Assembly (NCBI GenBank): GCA_011051475.1
Contig: DRLE01000258.1
Location: 1 to 6,963, forward strand
Reading direction: 5' to 3'
Length of the DNA stretch: 6,963 bases
DNA from: Gammaproteobacteria bacterium
GTDB lineage: Bacteria; Pseudomonadota; Gammaproteobacteria; SZUA-229
How positions within the stretch are numbered: position 1 is the stretch's first letter; each line of letters starts with the position of its first letter. The notes below the pieces were generated by a model that ran no database searches, was not told where the DNA came from, and saw nothing but the letters and a program-made list of their open reading frames with translations. The position numbers and the translations under genes were made by a program. Of this stretch, positions 1 to 6,135 are shown piece by piece.

Positions 1-143
1 ACACCCGAGAGAAAACGGTTCATTGCCAGATGGTTTTGTCTGCTCGTTTTCAGCGCCCGGTCTCCGTGCTGGTGCAGTTGATGAAACACCAGCTGGCTGA
101 TGCCGGCCGGTTGCTCGATATATTGTGTGCCAATTGCAATCAT
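1..143 (-). CDS. Unidentified protein, N-terminal 47 codons only (cut by window edge)
   Basis: An open frame runs on the minus strand from an ATG at 143 to the left window edge without a stop. It begins MIAIGTQYIEQPAGISQLVF and continues with a polar, His- and Arg-rich stretch. An in-frame TGA lies three codons upstream (153-155), so the ATG at 143 is the only standard start. A clear Shine-Dalgarno is lacking; AAGTGG just upstream is a weak candidate. The first 25 residues vaguely resemble the last strand and helix of PilZ (c-di-GMP binding) domains. If that were right, the start of the domain would be missing, and the repeat cluster at 171-324 lies just where the missing part would be. I infer either a normal gene of unknown family or the 3' remnant of a truncated one. 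The family assignment is not secure. Confidence 0.45.
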   Translation of the reverse strand, partial: MIAIGTQYIEQPAGISQLVFHQLHQHGDRALKTSRQNHLAMNRFLSG

Positions 144-170
144 AATGCCACTTCACCCGTTTCAGGCTTT

Positions 171-324
171 AGGGAACCTCTGATTTATGTCATTTTGAGC
201 GTAACGAAGTGGCGTCTAAAAATCTCATGCTCTATAAACGGTTAATTACACAGTGGTACAAGATCCTTCGACTTCACTTCGTTACGCTCAGGATGACAGA
301 AGCTGTATTAATCAGATCTTCCCT
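171..324. repeat. Nested inverted-repeat cluster I
   Basis: The spacer between the barrel gene and the left-edge gene is largely an imperfect palindrome. The outer arms are 171-185 and 310-324 (13 of 15 bases complementary; left arm AGGGAACCTCTGATT). The inner arms are 189-225 and 261-297 (30 of 37 by eye). Their best part is 189-211 against 275-297, with 21 of 23 matching around TGAGCGTAACGAAGTG. A non-palindromic loop of about 35 bases lies at 226-260. The inner module, beginning GTCAT..TGAGCG and ending near GATCT, is the same family as the core of the cluster at 4568-4671. Nothing else recognisable lies in 144-378. Confidence 0.8.
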
Positions 325-378
325 CATTTTCCGTATCTTTTTCATATTAACGCAGCCATTGCGGATTGGTTGACACCC

Positions 379-1242
379 CTACCACATAATACCCAGCGTC
401 AGCCCGGCACTGAACGGGACATTATTGACCGGCAGCTCGAAATCCAGCCCCAGCTCGAAGCTACGCGACAGGGAGCGAGCCAGGTGGACGGTGGCATAGG
501 TATTCAGGTCCTCGAAGACGGCCGATTTGATCCGGGTAAGGTAAAGTTCATAGACCATGCTGCCGGCACGGGCGCCCAGCAATATGCTGGCCTCGTAATC
601 GGCCAGCGCGCCGGCCTGCTGTATGCCGACGGTATCGAAGGACAGAAACAGGCGCGGGCGACGTGCGATAACGGACAGATCCCTGTCATAGTCATGCGCC
701 TTGTAGCTGAGCTGGGTGTAGAAAACCGGCCAGCTGTAACCGGCACTGATCTCCCAGGCCCGGTGGTCGGTACTGACCGAGTCGCGCCGGATGATGGGTA
801 TATCACGCAGAAACAGTTCGACATCGCCGGTTTCATAGGCGCCGCGCAGGTTAAAGCGCCGGTAAAAATACGACAGGGAAAAGGCGAGATCATTCTTTTC
901 CAGGGCCTCCTTCTTGCCCCAGAACTTTTTCAGCACCGACCAGCTGAAATTACGGTTGATCGCGCCACTGAAGCCCCAGCGCAGGTCGATGGTTTCCACC
1001 TCGTAATTCTGCTCGGTGAGTGTGAAGTTGAAATGCAGGGCATCTAGCAAGGCGAGGTCGGCGCTGCCGCCGTAGTAACTGCCATCCAGCTCATCCAGGC
1101 CGCCGTACAACCACAGTGCGTTCTGCAGCGGCTCTTGGTAATCCAGCAGCAGCCAGAAGTCGTCATCGTCCACCTGCGTCGCGCTTACCTTTTGCAGCAG
1201 CGTCGCAACGATAAACAGTAGTATTAAAATATGTCGGGGCAA
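379..1242 (-). CDS. Secreted protein, probable outer-membrane beta-barrel of unknown function
   Basis: This 287-residue protein opens with a signal peptide: a short basic start (MPRH), a hydrophobic core at about residues 5-16, and a VSA-type cleavage site after residue 21. The mature protein begins with an acidic run (four Asp at 25-28). It then shows alternating polar/hydrophobic segments rich in Tyr, Trp and Phe, separated by short polar turns, and ends in an amphipathic strand (AGLTLGIMW). That pattern suits an outer-membrane beta-barrel inserted by the BAM machinery, though the last residue is Trp rather than the usual Phe. I do not recognise a named family. The start is TTG at 1242, the only usable start before the in-frame TAA at 1258-1260, with a weak GAGAG ribosome site upstream. 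It lies about 100 bp downstream of the DUF4382 lipoprotein gene with a terminator-like hairpin between, so co-transcription is possible but not assured. A soluble periplasmic beta-rich protein is the alternative. Confidence 0.75.
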   Translation of the reverse strand: MPRHILILLFIVATLLQKVSATQVDDDDFWLLLDYQEPLQNALWLYGGLDELDGSYYGGSADLALLDALHFNFTLTEQNYEVETIDLRWGFSGAINRNFSWSVLKKFWGKKEALEKNDLAFSLSYFYRRFNLRGAYETGDVELFLRDIPIIRRDSVSTDHRAWEISAGYSWPVFYTQLSYKAHDYDRDLSVIARRPRLFLSFDTVGIQQAGALADYEASILLGARAGSMVYELYLTRIKSAVFEDLNTYATVHLARSLSRSFELGLDFELPVNNVPFSAGLTLGIMW

Positions 1243-1281
1243 AGCGACTCTCTGTTGTTATGAATCGGCAGACAGCAGAAA

Positions 1282-1309
1282 GCACGCCACCCTTTTCAGG
1301 GTGACGTGC
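1282..1309 (-). terminator. Terminator-like hairpin downstream of the DUF4382 lipoprotein gene
   Basis: Read on the minus strand, GCACGTCACCCT pairs with AGGGTGGCGTGC around a GAAA-type loop, giving a 12-bp stem with one mismatch. It is followed by TTTCTGCTG, a poor U tract. It lies 36 bp after the lipoprotein stop codon and about 40 bp before the barrel gene start. It probably ends or attenuates the lipoprotein transcript. The short U tract means partial read-through into the barrel gene is plausible. Confidence 0.6.
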
Positions 1310-1330
1310 CGTTACCTGCGGCTTACCGGC

Positions 1331-1356
1331 CTTATCTGGCCAGCTTATCTGGCCAG
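1331..1356. repeat. 13-bp tandem duplication over the lipoprotein stop codon
   Basis: CTTATCTGGCCAG occurs twice, head to tail, at 1331-1343 and 1344-1356. The copy at 1344-1356 contains the TAA stop and the last codons of the lipoprotein gene; the other copy lies just past the stop. The duplication leaves the protein end (KLAR) unchanged. Confidence 0.9.
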
Positions 1357-3189
1357 CTTTACCGTTATTTTAGCAGCCTTGAGCTGATTGAGATTGCTGT
1401 CGTAACGGCCACTGGCGTGAACGCCCAGCACCGGCGTATTGCCATCCAGCAAGCCACTGAGGGCGGTATAAAAATCGCTGTAGCGGGTATAGACACGTAC
1501 AGCCTGTCCCTGCGAGATAACGAACAGCCCCTTGCCGGCATTATCACCTGATGTGCGGGGCGTGATCAGAGGCGATGCCGGCAGACTCAGCAGATCGGTA
1601 CTGATGCCTGCGCGGTACAGGTGATGACGCTCACCGGCTTCGTTCAGATCAAGCAGCATGCCGGTTTCGCTCAGATCGGCAAAGGCATTGACCGAACCCT
1701 CGCCAAAGCCGGTGACCAGCTGCGCACGCATATTCTGCGCATCCAGAACAGTCTGTGCGCTGAAGTCTTCCGGCGCGCTGCCAAAGGGCGTGACATGGCC
1801 GCGTACCTTCACCGGGTCGCCCAGTTGCAGATTGGCCAGGCTCAGGCTGGCGGTATCCACCTCGTAGTAGTCCGGGTCGGCATCACTGGCCGGATCAACA
1901 CCGGTGCCGCTGAAATCAAACAGGCTGACTCGACGCAGGTCTATGCCCTGCAGATCCACTGCCAGCGGGCCGGCGGCTACCACGGTACCACCGATATTGG
2001 TATACAGCATACGCACATGGGCGGCATCCATAGCCAGGGTGCTATTGTCAGTAACCCTGCCCAGTGCGGTTATCCGCTGGCCGACGGAAATATCGGCAAT
2101 GCTGTGGCTGTTACTGGCATCGCCCTGTTTGACCACGGTGGTGGTATCGGCAAGGCTGATCGTGACATTATCGTTAAAGGCGAAGCTGCCATTGGCCCGC
2201 ACCAGGGTCGCGCCACGCACGGTAATGCTGTCGCCGCTGCGCGCAATCACATTGCCGCTGACAATGTCCCGGTCACCCCAGGGCACACTGCTGCCGGCAT
2301 AGACCTCGGCCGCAACGAAACGACGTTGCCCGATATCGAGCGCGCCACGTGCAACCACGGCGGAAGCCAGCGGCAACTGCGCCAGCTGCTGCAGACCTTC
2401 ATCGCCGGCATACATACGGCCATCGATTTCATAAACCGTGCGCTCGACTACATGCACATTCAAACGGCCGAAACGGCGTGTTTCATTTCTTGCCGGGCGA
2501 TGGCGGAAAGGCCGCATGCGCACGGCAAAGCTTTCTTCTGCCTGGTTGACGCCGGCCAGCAGACCGCGAAGGCGGTGCGGCTTGGGTTCCTCGACGAGGG
2601 TATCGGCAACCAGTACGGGGCTGACCACCACGGTGGCATCGCTACCATTGACGACAACGGCATTGGAGGCATCCAGATCGAAGTCCAGGGTAATGTGGGC
2701 CGGGATGCCCGGTGCGATAACGAAATCCGATTCACCATTGAACGTAACATCCACCGTCATCTGTGTTACCGGATTACCATCAGCGTCCTGCACCGTGGCC
2801 GTTATCGGATTGCCGTCAGCATCCTGGACGATGATTTCGGCATTACTGAAATCCAGCACGATCTGCGCGCCGGTATAATGCCCGGAAGGCACGGTGGCCG
2901 CGGTGAGAAACTCGGTCACCTCCACATAGCGGGCAAAATCCAGGCGCGTGGTCAGCGGCAGGGTTTCGACCTGGGCACCGTTGCTTTTCAGCATTTTCAG
3001 TGAGAGTACATCGACGGTATAGCTGAGAAAATCACCCTCGGCATCGGTCAGGCTGATAACCAGCTCGGCATCGCCTTCGCTCGAAGAGGACGAGGAACCG
3101 CTGCAGCCATAAAGCCCGGAAAAGGCCAGGGTAACGATTGTAAGGACGGCCAGCCAGCGGCTGAAACCGGACAGTTTTTCTGTATTCAT
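1345..3189 (-). CDS. DUF4382-type lipoprotein with C-terminal DUF5666-like repeats
   Basis: A predicted lipoprotein of 614 residues. Residues 1-29 form a lipoprotein signal: hydrophobic stretch 12-25, lipobox LYGC with the lipidated Cys at 29. Ser at +2 predicts outer-membrane sorting, and a six-Ser linker follows. Residues about 41-198 match the DUF4382 pattern: an opening LVISLTDAEGDF, a middle PSGHYTGAQIVL and a closing VVVSPVLV. From about 205 to the end come three or four beta-rich units of the type G.V..................G..V.V.G......L.A, which resemble DUF5666 repeats. The function of both domains is unknown; they are common in envelope lipoproteins. A longer frame starts at GTG 3198, but that GTG lies inside the AGGTGG ribosome site, so ATG 3189 is preferred. 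Residues 121-140 hold a duplicated VQDADGNP. The gene is separated from the upstream MFS gene by about 127 bp, so it probably has its own promoter. Confidence is high for the gene and lipidation, and moderate for the domain names. Confidence 0.88.
   Translation of the reverse strand: MNTEKLSGFSRWLAVLTIVTLAFSGLYGCSGSSSSSSEGDAELVISLTDAEGDFLSYTVDVLSLKMLKSNGAQVETLPLTTRLDFARYVEVTEFLTAATVPSGHYTGAQIVLDFSNAEIIVQDADGNPITATVQDADGNPVTQMTVDVTFNGESDFVIAPGIPAHITLDFDLDASNAVVVNGSDATVVVSPVLVADTLVEEPKPHRLRGLLAGVNQAEESFAVRMRPFRHRPARNETRRFGRLNVHVVERTVYEIDGRMYAGDEGLQQLAQLPLASAVVARGALDIGQRRFVAAEVYAGSSVPWGDRDIVSGNVIARSGDSITVRGATLVRANGSFAFNDNVTISLADTTTVVKQGDASNSHSIADISVGQRITALGRVTDNSTLAMDAAHVRMLYTNIGGTVVAAGPLAVDLQGIDLRRVSLFDFSGTGVDPASDADPDYYEVDTASLSLANLQLGDPVKVRGHVTPFGSAPEDFSAQTVLDAQNMRAQLVTGFGEGSVNAFADLSETGMLLDLNEAGERHHLYRAGISTDLLSLPASPLITPRTSGDNAGKGLFVISQGQAVRVYTRYSDFYTALSGLLDGNTPVLGVHASGRYDSNLNQLKAAKITVKLAR
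2770..2829 (-). repeat. In-gene tandem repeat encoding VQDADGNP twice
   Basis: Codons for VQDADGNP at 2806-2829 and 2770-2793 repeat with a 36-bp (12-residue) period inside the DUF4382-like domain. The two 24-base units differ at four positions, all third codon positions and all synonymous. The DADGN core resembles acidic loops that can bind calcium, but this is only a resemblance. Confidence 0.85.
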
Positions 3190-3195
3190 TGTATC

Positions 3196-3201
3196 CACCT
3201 G
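3196..3201 (-). promoter_or_regulatory. Ribosome binding site of the DUF4382 lipoprotein gene
   Basis: AGGTGG on the minus strand lies 6 bases before the ATG at 3189. It decides the start: the alternative GTG at 3198 is part of this site and cannot use it. Confidence 0.7.
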
Positions 3202-3214
3202 CTTGGGGTTATGT

Positions 3215-3230
3215 CTGGATTGTTATCCAG
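3215..3230. promoter_or_regulatory. Perfect small dyad in the lipoprotein gene leader
   Basis: CTGGAT-TGTT-ATCCAG is a perfect 6-bp inverted repeat with a 4-base centre, 25 bp upstream of the lipoprotein start codon. It could be an operator half-site pair or a small mRNA hairpin in the leader. No convincing -35/-10 pair was found around it, and the rest of 3199-3316 shows no other structure. Confidence 0.35.
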
Positions 3231-3316
3231 GTTTATGCGTTTAGGGTTATGAGCTCACTCGTATTAACGCAGCAGGTATCAGCCGGTTGACAGCCGCAAA
3301 GAAATAATCAGGAATT

Positions 3317-4474
3317 TTAAAGGGAAGAACGGGCCGGCTGGATATAGCGCCAGACAATGGCCGCTGCCACCAGGGTACAGCAGGCGGCAAAGGAGAACAG
3401 AAAGCCGGCGCCCCAGCGGTCCCAGACCATGCCGCTGACCAGGGTGCCCACGGCAACGCCGGCGCCGTAGCTGGTGCTGGAATACAGGGCCTGCCCCCTG
3501 CCCTGATGGCTGCCGGTAAAATACTCATGCACCAGGGATATGCCGACCGAGTGAAACACGCCAAAGGAAAAGGCGTGCAGTAGCTGCGCGAAAAACAGCA
3601 CGCTCAGCTCGTCGGCGAAAAAACCGATCAGCAGCCAGCGCAGCGTGGTCAGCAGCAGGGTCACCAGCAGCAGCCTGCGCGCGCCATAAAGGGGCAGCAG
3701 GCGGTGCATCATCATAAAAATGGCCACCTCGGCCATGACCCCGACCGCCCATAACACACCGATCATATTCGAGCCGTAACCCAGGTCGGCCAGATAGATA
3801 GTATAAAACGTGTAGTACGGGCCGTGGCTGCAGAGCATAAGAAAGCACACGGCCAGAAAAGCCATGACCTTGGGCTGTTTGATGACCTGCCAGATGGGCG
3901 CATGATCGCTGTGCGGGGTATTGAGCTTTTCCGGCACGGTGAAACTGCTTAAGGAAATAAAGGCAAAGGTAAGCAGCACCACCAGTGGAATAATGCCGGC
4001 ACTGTATTTTTCCAGCAGGCTGCCCATCAATACGACAATAACGATAAAGCCCAGCGAACCCCAGAGGCGGATCATGCTGTAGCGGTGCGCATCGTTGCCC
4101 AGATGGTTCAGAGTAATGGCCTCGAACTGCGGCAGCGTGGCGTTCCAGAAAAAACTGAACAGCAGCATGGCGAAAGCCAGCCACCAGAGCTGCTGGTCGA
4201 CAAACACCAGAGCAAAGCTCAGCAGGGCGAGAATACTGGTGACGCGGATAATCAGCATGGAACGGCGGGTATGGTCGGCAAGAGCACCCCAGATATAGGG
4301 CGCCACCAGCTTGGTGGCCGGCAGAATGGCGACCAGGGAACCGATGGTCAGGCTGTTATAGCCCAGGGATTTCAGATACGGGCTCCAGTAGGGAACCAGT
4401 ACGCCCAGTGAGGCGAAGTAGAAAAAATAGAAACTGCTGAGACGCCAGTAGGGGACGGCGGAATTATTGATCAT
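3317..4474 (-). CDS. MFS transporter, HcaT (3-phenylpropionate permease)-like
   Basis: This 385-residue inner-membrane protein has about 12 hydrophobic segments, the normal size for the HcaT/MFS_1-like group (E. coli HcaT is about 380). It opens with YWRLSSFYFFYFASLGVLVPYWSPYLKSLG, the aromatic first helix and 'P.W..YLK..G' loop of that group. It carries RLWGSLGFI at about residues 135-143 and YLADLGYGSNMIGVLWAVGV in the second half, where HcaT has a similar IYWQAAGYSASAVGYLWSLGVVAE. Group members are proton-driven carriers; the substrate here cannot be read from sequence, and the aromatic-acid label is by family only. Similar MFS genes sit beside aroC in Pseudomonas-type genomes, but no experimental link to chorismate is known to me. 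The ATG at 4474 has no ribosome site; the preceding bases are an A-run that ends the adjacent repeat cluster. No other plausible start exists nearby. Confidence 0.9.
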   Translation of the reverse strand: MINNSAVPYWRLSSFYFFYFASLGVLVPYWSPYLKSLGYNSLTIGSLVAILPATKLVAPYIWGALADHTRRSMLIIRVTSILALLSFALVFVDQQLWWLAFAMLLFSFFWNATLPQFEAITLNHLGNDAHRYSMIRLWGSLGFIVIVVLMGSLLEKYSAGIIPLVVLLTFAFISLSSFTVPEKLNTPHSDHAPIWQVIKQPKVMAFLAVCFLMLCSHGPYYTFYTIYLADLGYGSNMIGVLWAVGVMAEVAIFMMMHRLLPLYGARRLLLVTLLLTTLRWLLIGFFADELSVLFFAQLLHAFSFGVFHSVGISLVHEYFTGSHQGRGQALYSSTSYGAGVAVGTLVSGMVWDRWGAGFLFSFAACCTLVAAAIVWRYIQPARSSL

Positions 4475-4476
4475 TA

Positions 4477-4762
4477 TTTTTTAGCCGCGAATGACGCGAA
4501 GGAACGCAAACAACAAACTTATTTTTTTCCACAGATGAGCGTAGATAAACACAGATATTTTTAACGGTGTCACCTTGAGCGGAGCGTAGCGGAGTCGAAA
4601 GGTTTTTTGCCTGACAAATAGTGTCGGTTAACCAGATCCTTCGATTCCGCTACGCTCCACTCAGGATGACATAAAAAACATCTGTGGAAAATATATTTAT
4701 CAGTATTCATCTTTGCGAAATGTTTTACTTTGCGCTCCTTCGCGTCTTTCGCGGCAAAAAAA
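4477..4762. repeat. Nested inverted-repeat cluster II (three concentric pairs)
   Basis: Almost the whole spacer between aroC and the MFS gene is a three-layer mirror structure. Layer A is 4477-4510 against 4729-4762 (31 of 34 complementary; T-run then GCCGCGAA.GACGCGAAGG). Layer B is 4525-4537 against 4679-4691 (13 of 13, TTTTCCACAGATG). Layer C, the core, is 4568-4602 against 4638-4671 (about 30 of 35 with one indel; TGAG.GGAGCGTAGCGGA). The centre 4603-4637 is unpaired. Layer order is A-B-C-C'-B'-A'. The modules belong to dispersed repeat types seen in many environmental bacteria. The element ends 2 bp from each flanking gene. No gene is visible inside. Confidence 0.88.
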
Positions 4763-4764
4763 GA

Positions 4765-5862
4765 TTAACTCTGCGGCGGTATTACCGGTGTCTGCGAATG
4801 CACATCCATATTCTGCCCGCGGTGGCGCAGCATGTGGTCGCATAGCACAATGGCCAGCATGGCCTCGCAGATGGGGGTGGCGCGGATGGCGACACAGGGG
4901 TCGTGGCGGCCGTGGGTGACGACATCGATCGGCTTGCCATTGACATCCACGGTATCGCCCGACAGGCGGATACTGGAGGTCGGCTTGAAGGCGGTGTGCG
5001 CGACAATCTGCTGGCCCGAGGAAATGCCGCCGAGTATGCCGCCGGCATGGTTGGTTCTGAAACCGTCCGGTGTGATCTCGTCACGAAACTCGGTGCCTTT
5101 GGCGGCAACGCAGGCAAAACCGCTGCCGATTTCCACGCCCTTGGCGGCATTGATGCCCATCATGGCGTGAGCAATGTCGGCATCGAGACGGTCGAATATC
5201 GGCTCACCCAGGCCCGGCGGCACGTTCTCGGCCACCACGGTAATCTTGCCGCCGACGGAGTTGCCCTCCTTGCGCAGCTCGTCCATATAGATTTCCAGTT
5301 CCTTGACCAGCGAGGCATCGCCGCAGAAAAAGGCGTTGTTATTGATTTCGTTTTTGTCCTTCATTGGCATTTCGATCGGACCGAGCTGCGACATATAACC
5401 GTATATCTCGATATCGTAACGCTCTTTCAGGAATTTTTTGGCGATGCCGCCGGCGGCCACGCGCATGGCGGTTTCCCGCGCCGAGGAGCGCCCGCCGCCG
5501 CGATAATCACGGATGCCGTATTTCTGCTGGTAGGTATAGTCGGCATGACCGGGGCGGAAACGGTCCATGATATTGCCGTAGTCCTTTGAGCGCTGGTCGG
5601 TGTTTTCGATGACCAGGCCGATGGGCGTGCCGGTGGTTCTGCCCTCGAACACGCCGGAATAGATCCTGACGATATCGTCTTCACGGCGCTGCGTGGTATG
5701 GCGCGACGTGCCCGGCTTGCGCCGGTCGAGGTCACGCTGCAGATCTTCCTCGCTCAGCTCGATACCCGGCGGACAGCCGTCGACAATGCCGATAAGGCCC
5801 GTACCATGCGACTCGCCGGCGGTGGTGACCGTGAAAAGTTTTCCGATTGTGTTTCCTGACAT
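4765..5862 (-). CDS. aroC: Chorismate synthase
   Basis: This cytoplasmic enzyme makes chorismate from 5-enolpyruvylshikimate-3-phosphate, using reduced FMN, as the last shikimate-pathway step. The product feeds aromatic amino acids, folate and quinones. The protein has 365 residues, against about 360 in E. coli. It shows the family signatures: GNTIGKLFTVTTAGESHG at the N-terminus with conserved His19, RPGHADYTY with His106, GGGRSSARETAMRVAAG at 122-138, and the C-terminal HDPCVAIRATPICEAM. All are intact, so it should be active. The start at ATG 5862 gives the standard family N-terminus (MSGNTIG). No Shine-Dalgarno is visible before it. It lies between prmB upstream and the MFS gene downstream on the same strand, with a repeat-filled spacer on each side, so it is probably transcribed separately. 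Confidence 0.98.
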   Translation of the reverse strand: MSGNTIGKLFTVTTAGESHGTGLIGIVDGCPPGIELSEEDLQRDLDRRKPGTSRHTTQRREDDIVRIYSGVFEGRTTGTPIGLVIENTDQRSKDYGNIMDRFRPGHADYTYQQKYGIRDYRGGGRSSARETAMRVAAGGIAKKFLKERYDIEIYGYMSQLGPIEMPMKDKNEINNNAFFCGDASLVKELEIYMDELRKEGNSVGGKITVVAENVPPGLGEPIFDRLDADIAHAMMGINAAKGVEIGSGFACVAAKGTEFRDEITPDGFRTNHAGGILGGISSGQQIVAHTAFKPTSSIRLSGDTVDVNGKPIDVVTHGRHDPCVAIRATPICEAMLAIVLCDHMLRHRGQNMDVHSQTPVIPPQS

Positions 5863-5873
5863 AAGAACGGGGT

Positions 5874-5901
5874 GTTATAGCTGTAATTGCGGGAATATTA
5901 A
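5874..5901 (-). promoter_or_regulatory. Possible aroC promoter
   Basis: On the minus strand, TTAATA (5896-5901) and TATAAC (5874-5879) are separated by 16 bases and resemble sigma-70 -35 and -10 boxes (4 of 6 and 5 of 6). Transcription would start near 5867, leaving only about 5 bases before the aroC ATG. That very short leader would fit the absence of a ribosome site. It is an inference from weak motifs. Confidence 0.3.
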
Positions 5902-6013
5902 CATTAAAAGCGGATAGCCGCGAAGGACGCTGCAAGGCACAGGCTTTAAAAAACTATGCCGCAAATAACGAGGAACAGACGTTGTTCGTCGTTCGTCATT
6001 CGTTTTTAATTAG

Positions 6014-6086
6014 TGTAGGAGCGGACAATTCCGCGAACAGCCGCGGAAACCGTGCCTGCTTCTTCGCGGAATTGTCCGCTTCTACA
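6014..6086. repeat. REP-like pair in inverted orientation
   Basis: Two 24-base units face each other (6014-6037 and 6063-6086) across a 25-base spacer. Each begins TGTAG.AGCGG and contains its own hairpin, GCGGA-CAAT-TCCGC (6021-6034; inverted copy 6067-6080). The layout and the TGTAGGAGCG...CCGCGAA frame closely resemble the REP sequences of Pseudomonas, which often occur as such inverted pairs and are mobilised by RAYT (TnpA-REP) transposases. No RAYT gene is in the window. Confidence 0.8.
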
Positions 6087-6107
6087 ATTTTCAAAGAATG
6101 CACACCT

Positions 6108-6135
6108 ACGAATGACGAATAACGAATGACGAATA
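6108..6135. repeat. 14-bp tandem repeat, two units
   Basis: ACGAATGACGAATA occurs twice in a row at 6108-6121 and 6122-6135, followed by a partial unit ACGAACAACG. The mirror arm at 5978-6003 has only one unit, so one unit was gained on the right or lost on the left after the arms formed. Confidence 0.9.

Noticed and set aside
30..245. 71-codon plus-strand frame at the left edge
   Set aside because: It crosses the repeat arm (giving VILSVTK) and is antisense to the more gene-like left-edge minus-strand frame.
276..345. Small minus-strand frame of 23 codons from the ATG at 345
   Set aside because: It has no ribosome site and half of it is repeat-arm sequence ending in the repeat-derived ILSVTK.
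253..1047. 264-codon plus-strand frame opposite the barrel gene
   Set aside because: Its first codons derive from a repeat arm and the rest is antisense to a gene with a signal peptide and beta pattern. No ribosome site or family match was seen.
1621..3003. Long (460-codon) open frame on the plus strand opposite the lipoprotein gene
   Set aside because: Its translation is low-complexity (His, Gly, Gln, Ile rich) with no domain pattern, and it is fully antisense to a gene with a clear lipobox and domain structure. It is a shadow of codon bias.
3190..3198. GTG start for the lipoprotein gene, three codons upstream of the chosen ATG
   Set aside because: The GTG is part of the AGGTGG ribosome site that serves the ATG at 3189, and no other ribosome site precedes it.
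4903..5589. 228-codon plus-strand frame opposite aroC
   Set aside because: It lies entirely within the intact, highly conserved aroC and has antisense composition only.
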